Shown here piece after piece: positions 1 through 6,079 of a stretch of 10,814 nt of DNA. Origin of the DNA: Firmicutes bacterium UBA4049 (GTDB lineage: Bacteria > Bacillota > Desulfotomaculia > Desulfotomaculales > Nap2-2B). The position numbers and the translations under genes were made by a program. The stretch's first letter is position 1. Each line of letters starts with the position of its first letter. The notes beneath the pieces were generated by a model. It saw nothing but the letters and a program-made list of their open reading frames with translations, ran no database searches and was not told the origin of the DNA. Where the stretch lies: assembly GCA_002382755.1 (NCBI GenBank), contig DFZT01000074.1, forward strand, positions 1-10,814. The letters run 5' to 3'.

Positions 1-19
1 AGGGAGGTCAACTGTCTAC

Positions 20-89
20 GTGCTCAGGGAAGCAAGTGAGCACAGGAGAACCGTCCCCTTGTGTCCCCCTCCTTGTGTCCCTTGTATCC
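20..89. repeat. REP-like palindromic repeat, copy 1
   Basis: A perfect 7-bp inverted repeat, GTGCTCA (20-26) and TGAGCAC (37-43), leads into a second imperfect palindrome. In the second, GAGCACAGGAG (39-49) faces CCCTTGTGTCC (56-66) across the core AACCGTCC. The ten-mer CCTTGTGTCC occurs at 57-66 and 71-80, and CCTTGTATCC at 80-89, so one arm is tandemly repeated. The 12-mer CCGTCCCCTTGT (51-62) recurs exactly at 10448-10459 in a second palindrome. I recall similar GGGGACGG-containing palindromes scattered between genes in Peptococcaceae and related Firmicutes, sometimes beside IS200-like (REP-associated) transposase genes; none is visible here. It lies immediately 3' of the leftward DUF3243 gene, so it could also act as an mRNA 3'-end hairpin. 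Confidence 0.6.
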
Positions 90-94
90 ACGTC

Positions 95-361
95 CTATTT
101 GTTAGACACCAGTTTGACCATCAGGGAAGACAGAACATGCTTCTCTCCCTCGTCGGCGACTGACCAGAGTTCTTTCATGGCTTTTTGCTCAGGATTGCCC
201 GGCTCGACATTATCAGCAAGTAAATCTCCTGCCTGCTGGGCTAAAGAAAGGATGCGATCCCTTCCGATCCCCAACTCATCAGCAAACTCTACCGCCTGGC
301 CTAAAAAATTCTTCCAGTTCTTCCATTCCGACAGTACTTGTTTAAAATCTTCGTTATCCAT
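95..361 (-). CDS. DUF3243 family small protein (YmfJ-like)
   Basis: An 88-residue leftward protein, Lys/Glu-rich and predicted soluble and helical, with no signal peptide or membrane segment. The pattern of an acidic N-terminus (MDNEDF), a W-x2-W motif (W23, W26 region), then 'GxxxRDRIL' and a 'NP-E-K-lkELW-vAdE-EK--L---mvklv' C-terminal half matches my recollection of DUF3243, the family of Bacillus YmfJ. Its molecular function is unknown. The start is fixed at ATG 361 by the Shine-Dalgarno AAGGAGG seven bases upstream on the minus strand. The open frame extends further upstream to 469, but that part has no ribosome site and is probably not translated. It is transcribed away from every other gene in the window and stops (TAG) a few bases before the palindromic repeat. 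The family call is by eye; the gene itself is secure. Confidence 0.75.
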   Translation of the reverse strand: MDNEDFKQVLSEWKNWKNFLGQAVEFADELGIGRDRILSLAQQAGDLLADNVEPGNPEQKAMKELWSVADEGEKHVLSSLMVKLVSNK

Positions 362-414
362 ATTATTTCCTCCTTCGAGTAAGAAACTTCTTTTATTGTG
401 TTTACTTTTTTCCT

Positions 415-442
415 TAAATATACAGCAAGATATTCTTGTCAA
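415..442 (-). promoter_or_regulatory. Candidate sigma-A promoter for the DUF3243 gene
   Basis: On the minus strand a perfect TTGACA (437-442) is followed after 16 bp by TATTTA (415-420); an overlapping TATATT is also present at shorter spacing. This lies 54 bp upstream of the DUF3243 start at 361. The -35 element overlaps the small palindrome CTTGTCAAG (435-443) and abuts CAAGA-TAT-TCTTG (426-438), a possible operator. The -10 match is only moderate. Confidence 0.35.
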
Positions 443-448
443 GGATAC

Positions 449-475
449 ACACATTTTTAATTGGAGCATATTTTT
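449..475 (+). promoter_or_regulatory. Candidate sigma-K-type promoter for the YabG-like gene
   Basis: AC at 449-450, then 16 bp, then CATATTTTT (467-475). The known sigma-K pattern is AC, 16-17 bp, CATAnnnTA; all match except the final A. The site is about 65 bp upstream of the short YabG-like gene at 539, and yabG of Bacillus is a sigma-K gene, so the context agrees. The motif is short and AT-rich, so chance occurrence is possible. Confidence 0.3.
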
Positions 476-538
476 TATCTAGAAGGACTGACTTTTTCAA
501 ACATGAATTACGCCAAAGAAGTTCAGGGAGGTTTTGAA

Positions 539-751
539 ATGAGGATCGGTGACATAGTAACACGGAGAGTTTTCGGCTCCGATGAACAGTTTTGTATACT
601 CGGTTTCTATACGAAACAAGATTCCGGCGAGCGTGTGGCCATTCTTGCCATGCTCGATCCTTCTTCAGTGATAGAAGCGCGGGTCGAGGAATTATCGCCT
701 GCATCTCTTAGAAATATTTTTGCTTTGACTACTAACATCTACACTCATTAG
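539..751 (+). CDS. Short YabG N-terminal-like protein (70 aa), possibly truncated
   Basis: A 70-residue protein beginning MRIGDIVTRR. The arrangement IGD-V-R---(F/Y)--D--F-I-GF, followed by 'AILamLD' and 'iearvEeL', resembles the first ~60 residues of YabG, the sporulation-specific cysteine protease (peptidase family U57) that processes spore coat proteins. Full YabG is close to 290 residues and carries its catalytic part after this region; none of that is visible before the stop at 749-751 or in the 107 bp that follow. I chose ATG 539 because it is preceded by AGGGAGG eight bases upstream and aligns with the YabG start; the frame is open back to 461 but without a ribosome site. It may be a genuine stand-alone domain protein or the remnant of a deleted yabG. 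A protease function should not be assumed. Confidence 0.5.
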   Translation: MRIGDIVTRRVFGSDEQFCILGFYTKQDSGERVAILAMLDPSSVIEARVEELSPASLRNIFALTTNIYTH

Positions 752-858
752 GAGGAAAAACGTTTAACTGGAAAAATACCGCAGTTTTCTCCGGCCAAAA
801 AAGGAATACGACTGATTTTATTGAATAATACTACTTTGAGGAAAGGAGCGAAAAAGTA

Positions 859-2208
859 GTGTTAGATGAGCAAGCATTATTAAATTTGGCCGAATCTGCG
901 TGTAAAAACGCCAAGCTGGCGGGATCAGACGAAGCCGAAGCTTACCTTAGTAATAACAGGGAATTTTCTGCTGAAATCCGTGACGGTCAGGTCGAGACAA
1001 TAAAAGTAGCCCTGGACCGGGGTTTGGGTTTGCGCGTCGTACAAAATGGAAAGGTTGGATTCGCCTATACTTCCGATCTTGAAAAGGAACCCTTGAAAAA
1101 AATTGCTGATCAGTCAATAGCAAATGCCCGTGAAACAGCCGCTGATCCATACCGGATATTTCCATCTCCTTCTTCCCTATACCCTGAGCTGGACCTTTAT
1201 GATCCTATTGTTATTAAAACTTCTGTCGAGGCAAAACTTGACCTTGCCAAATTGATGGAGGAAGCCGCGCGTGCTTTTGATCCGCGGGTAAAAATAATAG
1301 AAAGTTCTAATTACCAGGACATAGAGGCCTGTGTAACCCTCGTCAACAGCAAGGGAATAAAAATTTCCTACCGGGCGACATACTGCGGAGTTTACCTCTC
1401 CCTGGTAGCCGGAGAAGGGGAGGATCAGCAAACAGGATTTGCTATGGATTACCGCCTGCGGTTTGACGATCTTGACGCAGAGAAAATCGGTCGCGAGGCG
1501 GCTTTTCGCGCCGTCCGGATGCTGGGCGCAAAACCCGTTTCCACCAGAAAAACCGCCGTCTTGTTTGATCCTTATGTAGCAGCCGGATTTTTGGATTTGC
1601 TCGGCCCCGCTCTTACTGCTGAAGCAGTTCAAAAAGGACGCTCCCTTTTCCTGGGAAAAATTAATCAGCGTGTCGCGGCGGAAGCGGTAAATATTATTGA
1701 CGACGGGATTCTGCCGGGAGGCATCGCTTCCGCTCCTTTTGACGGTGAAGGAGTACAGATGTCCAGAAAGACTTTGATAGAAGGGGGAGTTCTTAAAGGA
1801 TACCTGCACAATACTTACACAGCCGCCAAAGAAAAGGTCGCCTCTACCGGAAATTGCATGCGGTCTTCTTATAAAAGCGCGCCGGATGTCGGGACCACAA
1901 ATTTCTTTATCCAACCCGGTAATTATACGGCGGACGAACTGATCAGTTCAACCGGAAGCGGTATTTATATAACTGAAGTAATCGGTATGCATACGGCAAA
2001 CCCTATTTCAGGCGACTTTTCTGTTGGAGCTGCCGGGATTTTAATTGAAAACGGGCAGTTTACCAAACCTGTCAGGGGAATTGCCATTGCCGGCAATATT
2101 CAGGAAGTTCTTCAGCGGATCGATGGAATAGGCAGTGATCTTATTTTTTTTGGCGGTCATGGTTCGCCCACTGTGCGGGTTTCCCAGATGGTCGTCAGCG
2201 GACATTAG
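859..2208 (+). CDS. pmbA: TldE/PmbA-type subunit of the TldD/TldE metalloprotease
   Basis: A 449-residue protein, the usual length of TldE/PmbA (E. coli PmbA is about 450). In known systems TldD and TldE form a heterodimer that degrades unfolded peptides and matures some RiPPs such as microcin B17; TldD carries the HExxxH zinc site and TldE does not. This protein has no HExxxH, which supports a TldE-type call. The N-terminal part has the typical 'aEayls..refsaeirdgqvEt' segment with 'GlGlRVvqnGKvGfaytsdl'. The C-terminal signature runs from GDFSVGAAG (about residue 385) through 'I-ENG', 'PVRGI-IAGN' and 'IGsDL-FfG-HGSPTVR' to 'MvVSGH'. The start is GTG 859 with AAAGGAG (842-848) ten bases upstream. 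A tldD gene is usually adjacent; none is present in the window. It is the first gene of the rightward block leading to aroQ (29-bp gap). Confidence 0.88.
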   Translation: MLDEQALLNLAESACKNAKLAGSDEAEAYLSNNREFSAEIRDGQVETIKVALDRGLGLRVVQNGKVGFAYTSDLEKEPLKKIADQSIANARETAADPYRIFPSPSSLYPELDLYDPIVIKTSVEAKLDLAKLMEEAARAFDPRVKIIESSNYQDIEACVTLVNSKGIKISYRATYCGVYLSLVAGEGEDQQTGFAMDYRLRFDDLDAEKIGREAAFRAVRMLGAKPVSTRKTAVLFDPYVAAGFLDLLGPALTAEAVQKGRSLFLGKINQRVAAEAVNIIDDGILPGGIASAPFDGEGVQMSRKTLIEGGVLKGYLHNTYTAAKEKVASTGNCMRSSYKSAPDVGTTNFFIQPGNYTADELISSTGSGIYITEVIGMHTANPISGDFSVGAAGILIENGQFTKPVRGIAIAGNIQEVLQRIDGIGSDLIFFGGHGSPTVRVSQMVVSGH

Positions 2209-2237
2209 CATATTAGCATGGAAGGGAAGTTGCTTTC

Positions 2238-2684
2238 TTGAAAATTTTAGTCCTTCACGGGCCAAACCTTAACCTGCTTGGAAAGCGTGAACCGGAGATT
2301 TACGGGTCTTTATCCCTGGAAACAATTAACTCGCTCCTGCGTCGTTTGGCAGCCGAATTAAATGTCGAGCTTGAATGCCGCCAGTCAAATTCTGAAAGCG
2401 AATTAATAAACTGGCTTCACAATGCCGCGCCCGAAACAGGCGCCATAGTCTTTAACCCCGGAGCTTTTACACATTACAGCTATGCTTTGGCCGACGCCGC
2501 GGCGGCAATATCAGTTCCTGTTGTTGAAGTTCACCTGTCCAACATCTATGCCCGCGAACAGTTTCGCCGGCATTCCGTAATTTCCCCTGTGGCTGCAGGA
2601 CAAATCAGCGGATTTGGAGCGGAAAGCTACCTGCTGGGTTTAAGGGCTGCAGTTAGCCTTGTTAAAAGAGAGGAAAAATATTGA
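2238..2684 (+). CDS. aroQ: 3-Dehydroquinate dehydratase, type II
   Basis: A 148-residue cytoplasmic enzyme of the shikimate pathway that removes water from 3-dehydroquinate to give 3-dehydroshikimate. Type II enzymes are small flavodoxin-like proteins forming dodecamers. The diagnostic N-terminus LHGPNLNLLGKREPEIYG (residues 6-23) contains the lid arginine R17 and catalytic Y22. FNPGAFTHYS (72-81) forms the anion-binding region, and EVHLSNIYAREQFR (97-110) contains the catalytic histidine H99. Every key residue is present. The start is TTG 2238 with GGAAGGGAAG just upstream, and the protein begins at the family's canonical MKILVLHGPN. Its TGA stop overlaps the TTG start of the next gene (TTGA at 2681-2684), implying translational coupling. 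Other shikimate genes are not in the window. Confidence 0.97.
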   Translation: MKILVLHGPNLNLLGKREPEIYGSLSLETINSLLRRLAAELNVELECRQSNSESELINWLHNAAPETGAIVFNPGAFTHYSYALADAAAAISVPVVEVHLSNIYAREQFRRHSVISPVAAGQISGFGAESYLLGLRAAVSLVKREEKY

Positions 2685-3748
2685 GCAGAGTTGACCTTTT
2701 AAGAAACAAGCTATTCCAGAAGGAAATAGACGGTCTGCTTGTGATGAAGCCGGAAAACCGCAAATACTTAAGCGGATTTTCCGGAACCGCCGGCTCCCTG
2801 GTGGTTACCCGGGATCAGCTTTTTCTGCTTACCGATTTTCGTTATATAGAACAGGCGGAACAGGAGTGCAGGCAGTGGCAGGTTATAGAAACAAAAACTT
2901 CCCTTTTTGATTCGCTGAAAACTCATTTGCAGGATTGGAAAATTTCGCGTCTGGGTTATGAAGAAGATTTTCTGACGCATAAACAATTCCTTGAGTTAAG
3001 TAAAAAAGTCCCCGACGGCGCCTTGTTCCCCGCCGCCGGCATGGTTGAGGATTTAAGAATAATAAAAAGCCGGGATGAAATCACGCGGATAATTGATTCC
3101 GCCAGACTGGCCGACGAGGCTTTTACGCATATTCTTGATTATCTTAAACCAGGGTGCGCCGAAATCGAAATTTCTTTGGAAATGGAGTATTTTATGCGCA
3201 AAGGCGGAGCAAAAAGAATCCCCTTTGATATAATAATTGCTTCCGGTGTACGCGGGGCAATGCCCCATGGAGCGGCATCGGACAAACAACTGCAGCCCGG
3301 TGATCTTGTAACAATGGATTTTGGATGCGAATTCAATGATTATTGTTCAGACATTACCAGAACTGTTTGCCTTGGCGCTCCCACAGAGACGCAGGAATAC
3401 ATTTACCGGATCGTTCTTGAGGCTCATGACGCGGGCGTTAATTCAATCAGGCAGGGAGTAAAAGCTTCCGAAGTCGATCAGGCGACCCGCAGTGTTATTG
3501 AAAAATATCATTACGGCGAAAACTTTCGCCACAGCACAGGACATGGGGTAGGGCTGATCGTTCATGAAAATCCTGTAATTTCATTTAAGGAGGGAACCAT
3601 ACTTCAGGCAGGCATGGTAATAACTGTTGAACCAGGGATTTATCTTCCCGGCTGGGGCGGAGTGCGTATTGAAGACATGGTCCTGGTTGAGGAAAAAGGA
3701 GCGCGGCTGCTTACCAATGCGCCGAGGGATCGCCTGATAGTATTATGA
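2681..3748 (+). CDS. pepP: Xaa-Pro aminopeptidase (peptidase M24B, YqhT-like)
   Basis: A 355-residue cytoplasmic metallopeptidase of the 'pita-bread' fold that removes an N-terminal residue preceding proline. The length matches the short Firmicute M24B enzymes (B. subtilis YqhT, PapA). An N-terminal creatinase-like domain (about 1-125; 'KPENRKYLSGFSGTAG', 'TDFRY') precedes the catalytic domain. The five metal ligands are all visible: D213 in MDFG, D224 in SDITRT, H288 in HSTGHG, E317 in VEPGIY and E331 in RIEDM. H196 in MPHG is the conserved substrate-binding histidine. The start is TTG 2681, with GAGAGG upstream, overlapping the aroQ stop by 4 bp. The order aroQ - M24 peptidase - efp is a conserved Firmicute arrangement. 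Peptide recycling is the likely role; the exact substrate range cannot be read from sequence. Confidence 0.95.
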   Translation: MSRVDLLRNKLFQKEIDGLLVMKPENRKYLSGFSGTAGSLVVTRDQLFLLTDFRYIEQAEQECRQWQVIETKTSLFDSLKTHLQDWKISRLGYEEDFLTHKQFLELSKKVPDGALFPAAGMVEDLRIIKSRDEITRIIDSARLADEAFTHILDYLKPGCAEIEISLEMEYFMRKGGAKRIPFDIIIASGVRGAMPHGAASDKQLQPGDLVTMDFGCEFNDYCSDITRTVCLGAPTETQEYIYRIVLEAHDAGVNSIRQGVKASEVDQATRSVIEKYHYGENFRHSTGHGVGLIVHENPVISFKEGTILQAGMVITVEPGIYLPGWGGVRIEDMVLVEEKGARLLTNAPRDRLIVL

Positions 3749-3805
3749 AAATCTTAAAACAAACAGAGGTATTCTTTGCAGCAGAAGTGAAAGGAGGCAA
3801 AAACC

Positions 3806-4363
3806 TTGATTTCCACAAATGATTTTCGGACAGGCCTGACGATCAACATCGACGGCGACGTTTTTCAGGTGATTGAATTTCAGCATGTAAAGCCCGGTAA
3901 GGGAGCAGCTTTTGTGCGTTCCAAAATCAAGAACCTGCGCACCGGATCGATTATCGAAAGAACTTTTAACGCGGGGGAGAAAATACCGCGTGCGCACGTA
4001 GAAAGGCGCTCGGCTCAGTATCTGTACAATGACGATAACAGCCATTATTTTATGGACATGGAAACTTTTGAACAGATTTCACTGAGCAAAGAGGAATTGG
4101 GTGAGGCAGTTAAGTATATTAAGGAGAATATGACCATTAATGTATTGATGTTCCAGGGTAGTTCAATCGGTATAGATCTTCCCAATTTTGTTGAGCTTAA
4201 AGTTGTTGAAACAACGCCCGGCATAAAAGGCGATACAGCTTCGGGCGGTTCCAAGCCGGCCGTTCTGGAAACCGGCTACACCGTTCAAGTTCCCTTTTTT
4301 ATTAATGCAGGAGATATCCTCCAAATCGATACAAGAACAGGGCAGTATCTGAAAAGGGCCTAA
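3806..4363 (+). CDS. efp: Translation elongation factor P
   Basis: A 185-residue tRNA-mimicking factor that binds between the ribosomal P and E sites and rescues ribosomes stalled on polyproline stretches. The length is standard. Domain I (residues 1-63) begins [12 protein letters not shown] and contains the conserved loop [12 protein letters not shown]; its tip residue K32 corresponds to the lysine modified in B. subtilis EF-P (5-aminopentanol). Domains II and III follow, with the signature '[23 protein letters not shown]' region and the terminal '[16 protein letters not shown]'. The start is TTG 3806, placed eight bases after a perfect AAGGAGG (3791-3797). It follows the M24 peptidase by 57 bp, as in many Firmicutes. 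Which lysine-modifying enzyme acts on it is not shown in this window. Confidence 0.97.
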   Translation: MISTNDFRTGLTINIDGDVFQVIEFQHVKPGKGAAFVRSKIKNLRTGSIIERTFNAGEKIPRAHVERRSAQYLYNDDNSHYFMDMETFEQISLSKEELGEAVKYIKENMTINVLMFQGSSIGIDLPNFVELKVVETTPGIKGDTASGGSKPAVLETGYTVQVPFFINAGDILQIDTRTGQYLKRA

Positions 4364-4379
4364 ATCGGCGCCAATGTTT

Positions 4380-4446
4380 AAGACCCCCATGCAAGTGAAA
4401 TACTATTAAAGCCCGAAAAACTTTTAAGCTTAATCAAGGGGGTTTT
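4380..4446 (+). promoter_or_regulatory. Possible structured leader masking the ribosome site of the CD1247-type gene
   Basis: AAGACCCCC (4380-4388) can pair with GGGGGTTTT (4438-4446), nine pairs including one G-U. The 49-base loop holds a second helix, ATTAAAGC (4405-4412) with GCTTAAT (4428-4434), leaving a bulged A. The closing strand contains the Shine-Dalgarno AAGGGGG of the gene starting at TTG 4451, so folding would hide it. The GGGGG followed by TTTTT also faintly resembles a terminator, but the loop is far too long for a normal one. This is read by eye with no energy calculation. Confidence 0.3.
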
Positions 4447-4450
4447 TAAA

Positions 4451-4906
4451 TTGGAAACAAGCGAGTTAAGATCAAAGGTAGCCTATTTGGAAGGCCTTTC
4501 AGCAGGCTTGAGCCTGAATGAGGGTTCTGGAGAAGGCCAGCTGATCAAGGGAATAATCGGAGTTTTAGGTGCGTTTGCAGGTTCTTTTGAGGAAATGGAC
4601 AAATCCTACAGCCACCTCAAAGGCTACCTGGAAAGTGTTGACGAGGATCTTTCCCTTCTTGAGGACAAATTCTATGACGAGGAAGACGAACTCTCCGGCG
4701 ACACTGATTATATAGAAGTAGAGTGCCCGGACTGCGCCGAAAAAGTATATATCGATCCTGAAATTTTGGATGATGATGAAGTTTTCGAAATTGCCTGCCC
4801 GAATTGCAGCAGGATTGTTTTCATAAACGAGGATAATCATATTTCCGGACAAGAGCGCGGAATGATTCAAATGAGCGCAAATTCCCCTGAAGAAGAAGAT
4901 ATTTAA
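4451..4906 (+). CDS. CD1247-type zinc-ribbon protein of unknown function
   Basis: A 151-residue acidic soluble protein. Residues 1-75 are helical, with 'SKVAYLEGLSAGLSL' and 'KGIIGVLGAFAGSFEEMDKSYSHLKGYLESVDEDLSLLEDKFY', as in the N-terminal domain annotated as CD1247 in clostridial proteins. A C-terminal zinc ribbon has two knuckles, CPDC (C92, C95) and CPNC (C116, C119), joined by an acidic loop; the tail is highly acidic. Proteins of this type often sit between efp and spoIIIAA in anaerobic sporeformers, as here, which hints at a sporulation or cell-cycle link, but no function is established that I know of. The start is TTG 4451, eight bases after AAGGGGG. A terminator follows 38 bp after the stop, so it is the last gene of the efp block, not part of the spoIIIA transcript. 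Confidence 0.8.
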   Translation: METSELRSKVAYLEGLSAGLSLNEGSGEGQLIKGIIGVLGAFAGSFEEMDKSYSHLKGYLESVDEDLSLLEDKFYDEEDELSGDTDYIEVECPDCAEKVYIDPEILDDDEVFEIACPNCSRIVFINEDNHISGQERGMIQMSANSPEEEDI

Positions 4907-4943
4907 ATTTTTTATAAGGTTCGCTAACCGATAAATCCCTGTC

Positions 4944-4974
4944 AAGGACCATCTTAAGCCGGTCCTTTTTTTTT
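4944..4974 (+). terminator. Rho-independent terminator after the CD1247-type gene
   Basis: A perfect 7-bp stem AAGGACC (4944-4950) / GGTCCTT (4961-4967) with a 10-base loop runs straight into nine Ts (4966-4974). A further pair, CCTGTC (4938-4943) and GACAGG (4987-4992), encloses it. It ends the housekeeping block and isolates the spoIIIA operon, which begins 73 bp later. Confidence 0.85.
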
Positions 4975-5012
4975 ACGTCAAAAACGGACAGGTCTAAAAC
5001 ATCCCCCGTTCC

Positions 5013-5020
5013 CATATTTA
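5013..5020 (+). promoter_or_regulatory. Candidate sigma-E -10 element for the spoIIIA operon
   Basis: CATATTTA lies 28 bp upstream of the spoIIIAA start and between the terminator and the ribosome site, where the operon promoter must be. It matches the CATA of the sigma-E -10 (CATACAnT), and spoIIIA is sigma-E controlled in B. subtilis. The expected -35 region (about 4992-4999, GTCTAAAA) is a poor match, so the call rests mainly on position. Confidence 0.3.
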
Positions 5021-5047
5021 TGAGATATAAGAAGGGGGGACAAACAT

Positions 5048-6079
5048 TTGAGCCGTTTAGTTCACTCTTTAGAAAACTGCCGCGTTACTATAAAACCCTC
5101 CCCCTGGCAGGAAGTTATACCTGTGCTGCCGGCCGGTATTCGCGGCATAATTTCAGGCCTGTCTTTGAATATTCTTGAAAGGCTTGAGGAGATACGCCTG
5201 CGGCAGAACAAGCCCTTAATCCTTGGTCTGCCCGATGGAGACATTTTCCTTGATATTAACGGAAAACCTGCGGTTACGCCCCGGGATTGCTATTTGGTTA
5301 CGGCGGATGACATACAACGGGTTACCCAGTTAATCAGCGGCTGTTCTTTATACGCTTTTGGCGAAGAACTGAAAAACGGTTTTATAACTTTGCCCGGAGG
5401 ACACAGGGTTGGTTTAACAGGAAAAACGCTCCTTGAAAACGGGCGGGTCAGGACACTCAAGTACATTTCCGGCCTTAACATAAGAATCTCACGCGAGGTC
5501 AAGGGCGCTGCTTCTCCTTTGCTCCCTTTCATAATTGATCAAAGATCCGGAAATATATTCAACACCCTTATTTTTTCCCCGCCCCGCTGCGGGAAAACCA
5601 CCATGTTACGGGATATCATCAGGCAGTTAAGCAACGGCATTCCGGAATTAAATTTTAAGGGTGTAGTGATTGGCGTAGTCGACGAACGGTCCGAACTGGC
5701 AGGATGCTTCCAGGGCGTACCCCAGCGGGAGGTTGGAATCCGCACGGATGTCCTGGACGGATGCCGCAAGGCGGAAGGAATGTTTATGCTCCTGCGCTCT
5801 ATGGCGCCGCGTGTAATTGCAACGGATGAGATCGGTACGGATGAGGACTTTGCCGCCCTGGAAGGAGTTTTTAACGCGGGAGTCAAGGTGCTTACAACCG
5901 TGCATGCGGCTTCCCTGACGGAACTTAACCAGCGGCCGGCCTTGCGCAACCTCCTGAACATGAAAGTAATTGAACGTTTTGTTTTATTGAGCCGCTCAAA
6001 GAATATCGGAACTGTAGAAGAAATCATTGACGGCAGAACAATGCTTCCGCTGTCCGGAAAAGAGGCGAAACATGCTTAA
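5048..6079 (+). CDS. spoIIIAA: Stage III sporulation ATPase SpoIIIAA
   Basis: A 343-residue cytoplasmic ATPase of the secretion-ATPase (VirB11/GspE-like) superfamily. It powers or gates the SpoIIIA-SpoIIQ channel from mother cell to forespore during engulfment. An N-terminal domain (about 1-160; 'LEEIRLRQNKPL', 'GEELKNGFITLPGGHRVGL') precedes the ATPase core. The P-loop is SPPRCGKTT (177-185), VDERSELAG (211-219) follows, Walker B is VIATDEIG (257-264, D260-E261), and TTVHA (283-287) is the histidine-box region. The first P-loop glycine is serine here, which is unusual. The start is TTG 5048 with GAAGGGGGGA (5031-5040) seven bases upstream. The protein is about 35 residues longer than B. subtilis SpoIIIAA (about 307), mostly at the N-terminus, so a later start cannot be ruled out. 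Its stop overlaps spoIIIAB by 8 bp. Confidence 0.95.
   Translation: MSRLVHSLENCRVTIKPSPWQEVIPVLPAGIRGIISGLSLNILERLEEIRLRQNKPLILGLPDGDIFLDINGKPAVTPRDCYLVTADDIQRVTQLISGCSLYAFGEELKNGFITLPGGHRVGLTGKTLLENGRVRTLKYISGLNIRISREVKGAASPLLPFIIDQRSGNIFNTLIFSPPRCGKTTMLRDIIRQLSNGIPELNFKGVVIGVVDERSELAGCFQGVPQREVGIRTDVLDGCRKAEGMFMLLRSMAPRVIATDEIGTDEDFAALEGVFNAGVKVLTTVHAASLTELNQRPALRNLLNMKVIERFVLLSRSKNIGTVEEIIDGRTMLPLSGKEAKHA

Noticed and set aside
36..482. A 148-codon rightward open frame opposite the DUF3243 gene
   Set aside because: It is exactly antisense to a gene with a strong ribosome site, has no ribosome site of its own, and its Ser/Leu/Phe-rich product reads like a reverse-strand shadow.
768..815. 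CTG-initiated 15-codon peptide after the orphan Shine-Dalgarno
   Set aside because: CTG starts are rare, the spacing of 12 bases is long, and the peptide ends quickly with no recognisable feature. It is kept only as a note on the orphan site.
1177..1914. A 245-codon leftward open frame inside pmbA
   Set aside because: It overlaps the conserved coding part of pmbA completely, lacks a ribosome site, and its product has no recognisable domain.
5539..6027. A 162-codon leftward open frame inside spoIIIAA
   Set aside because: It lies opposite the Walker motifs of spoIIIAA and has the Arg/Ser/Pro-rich composition typical of an antisense shadow.
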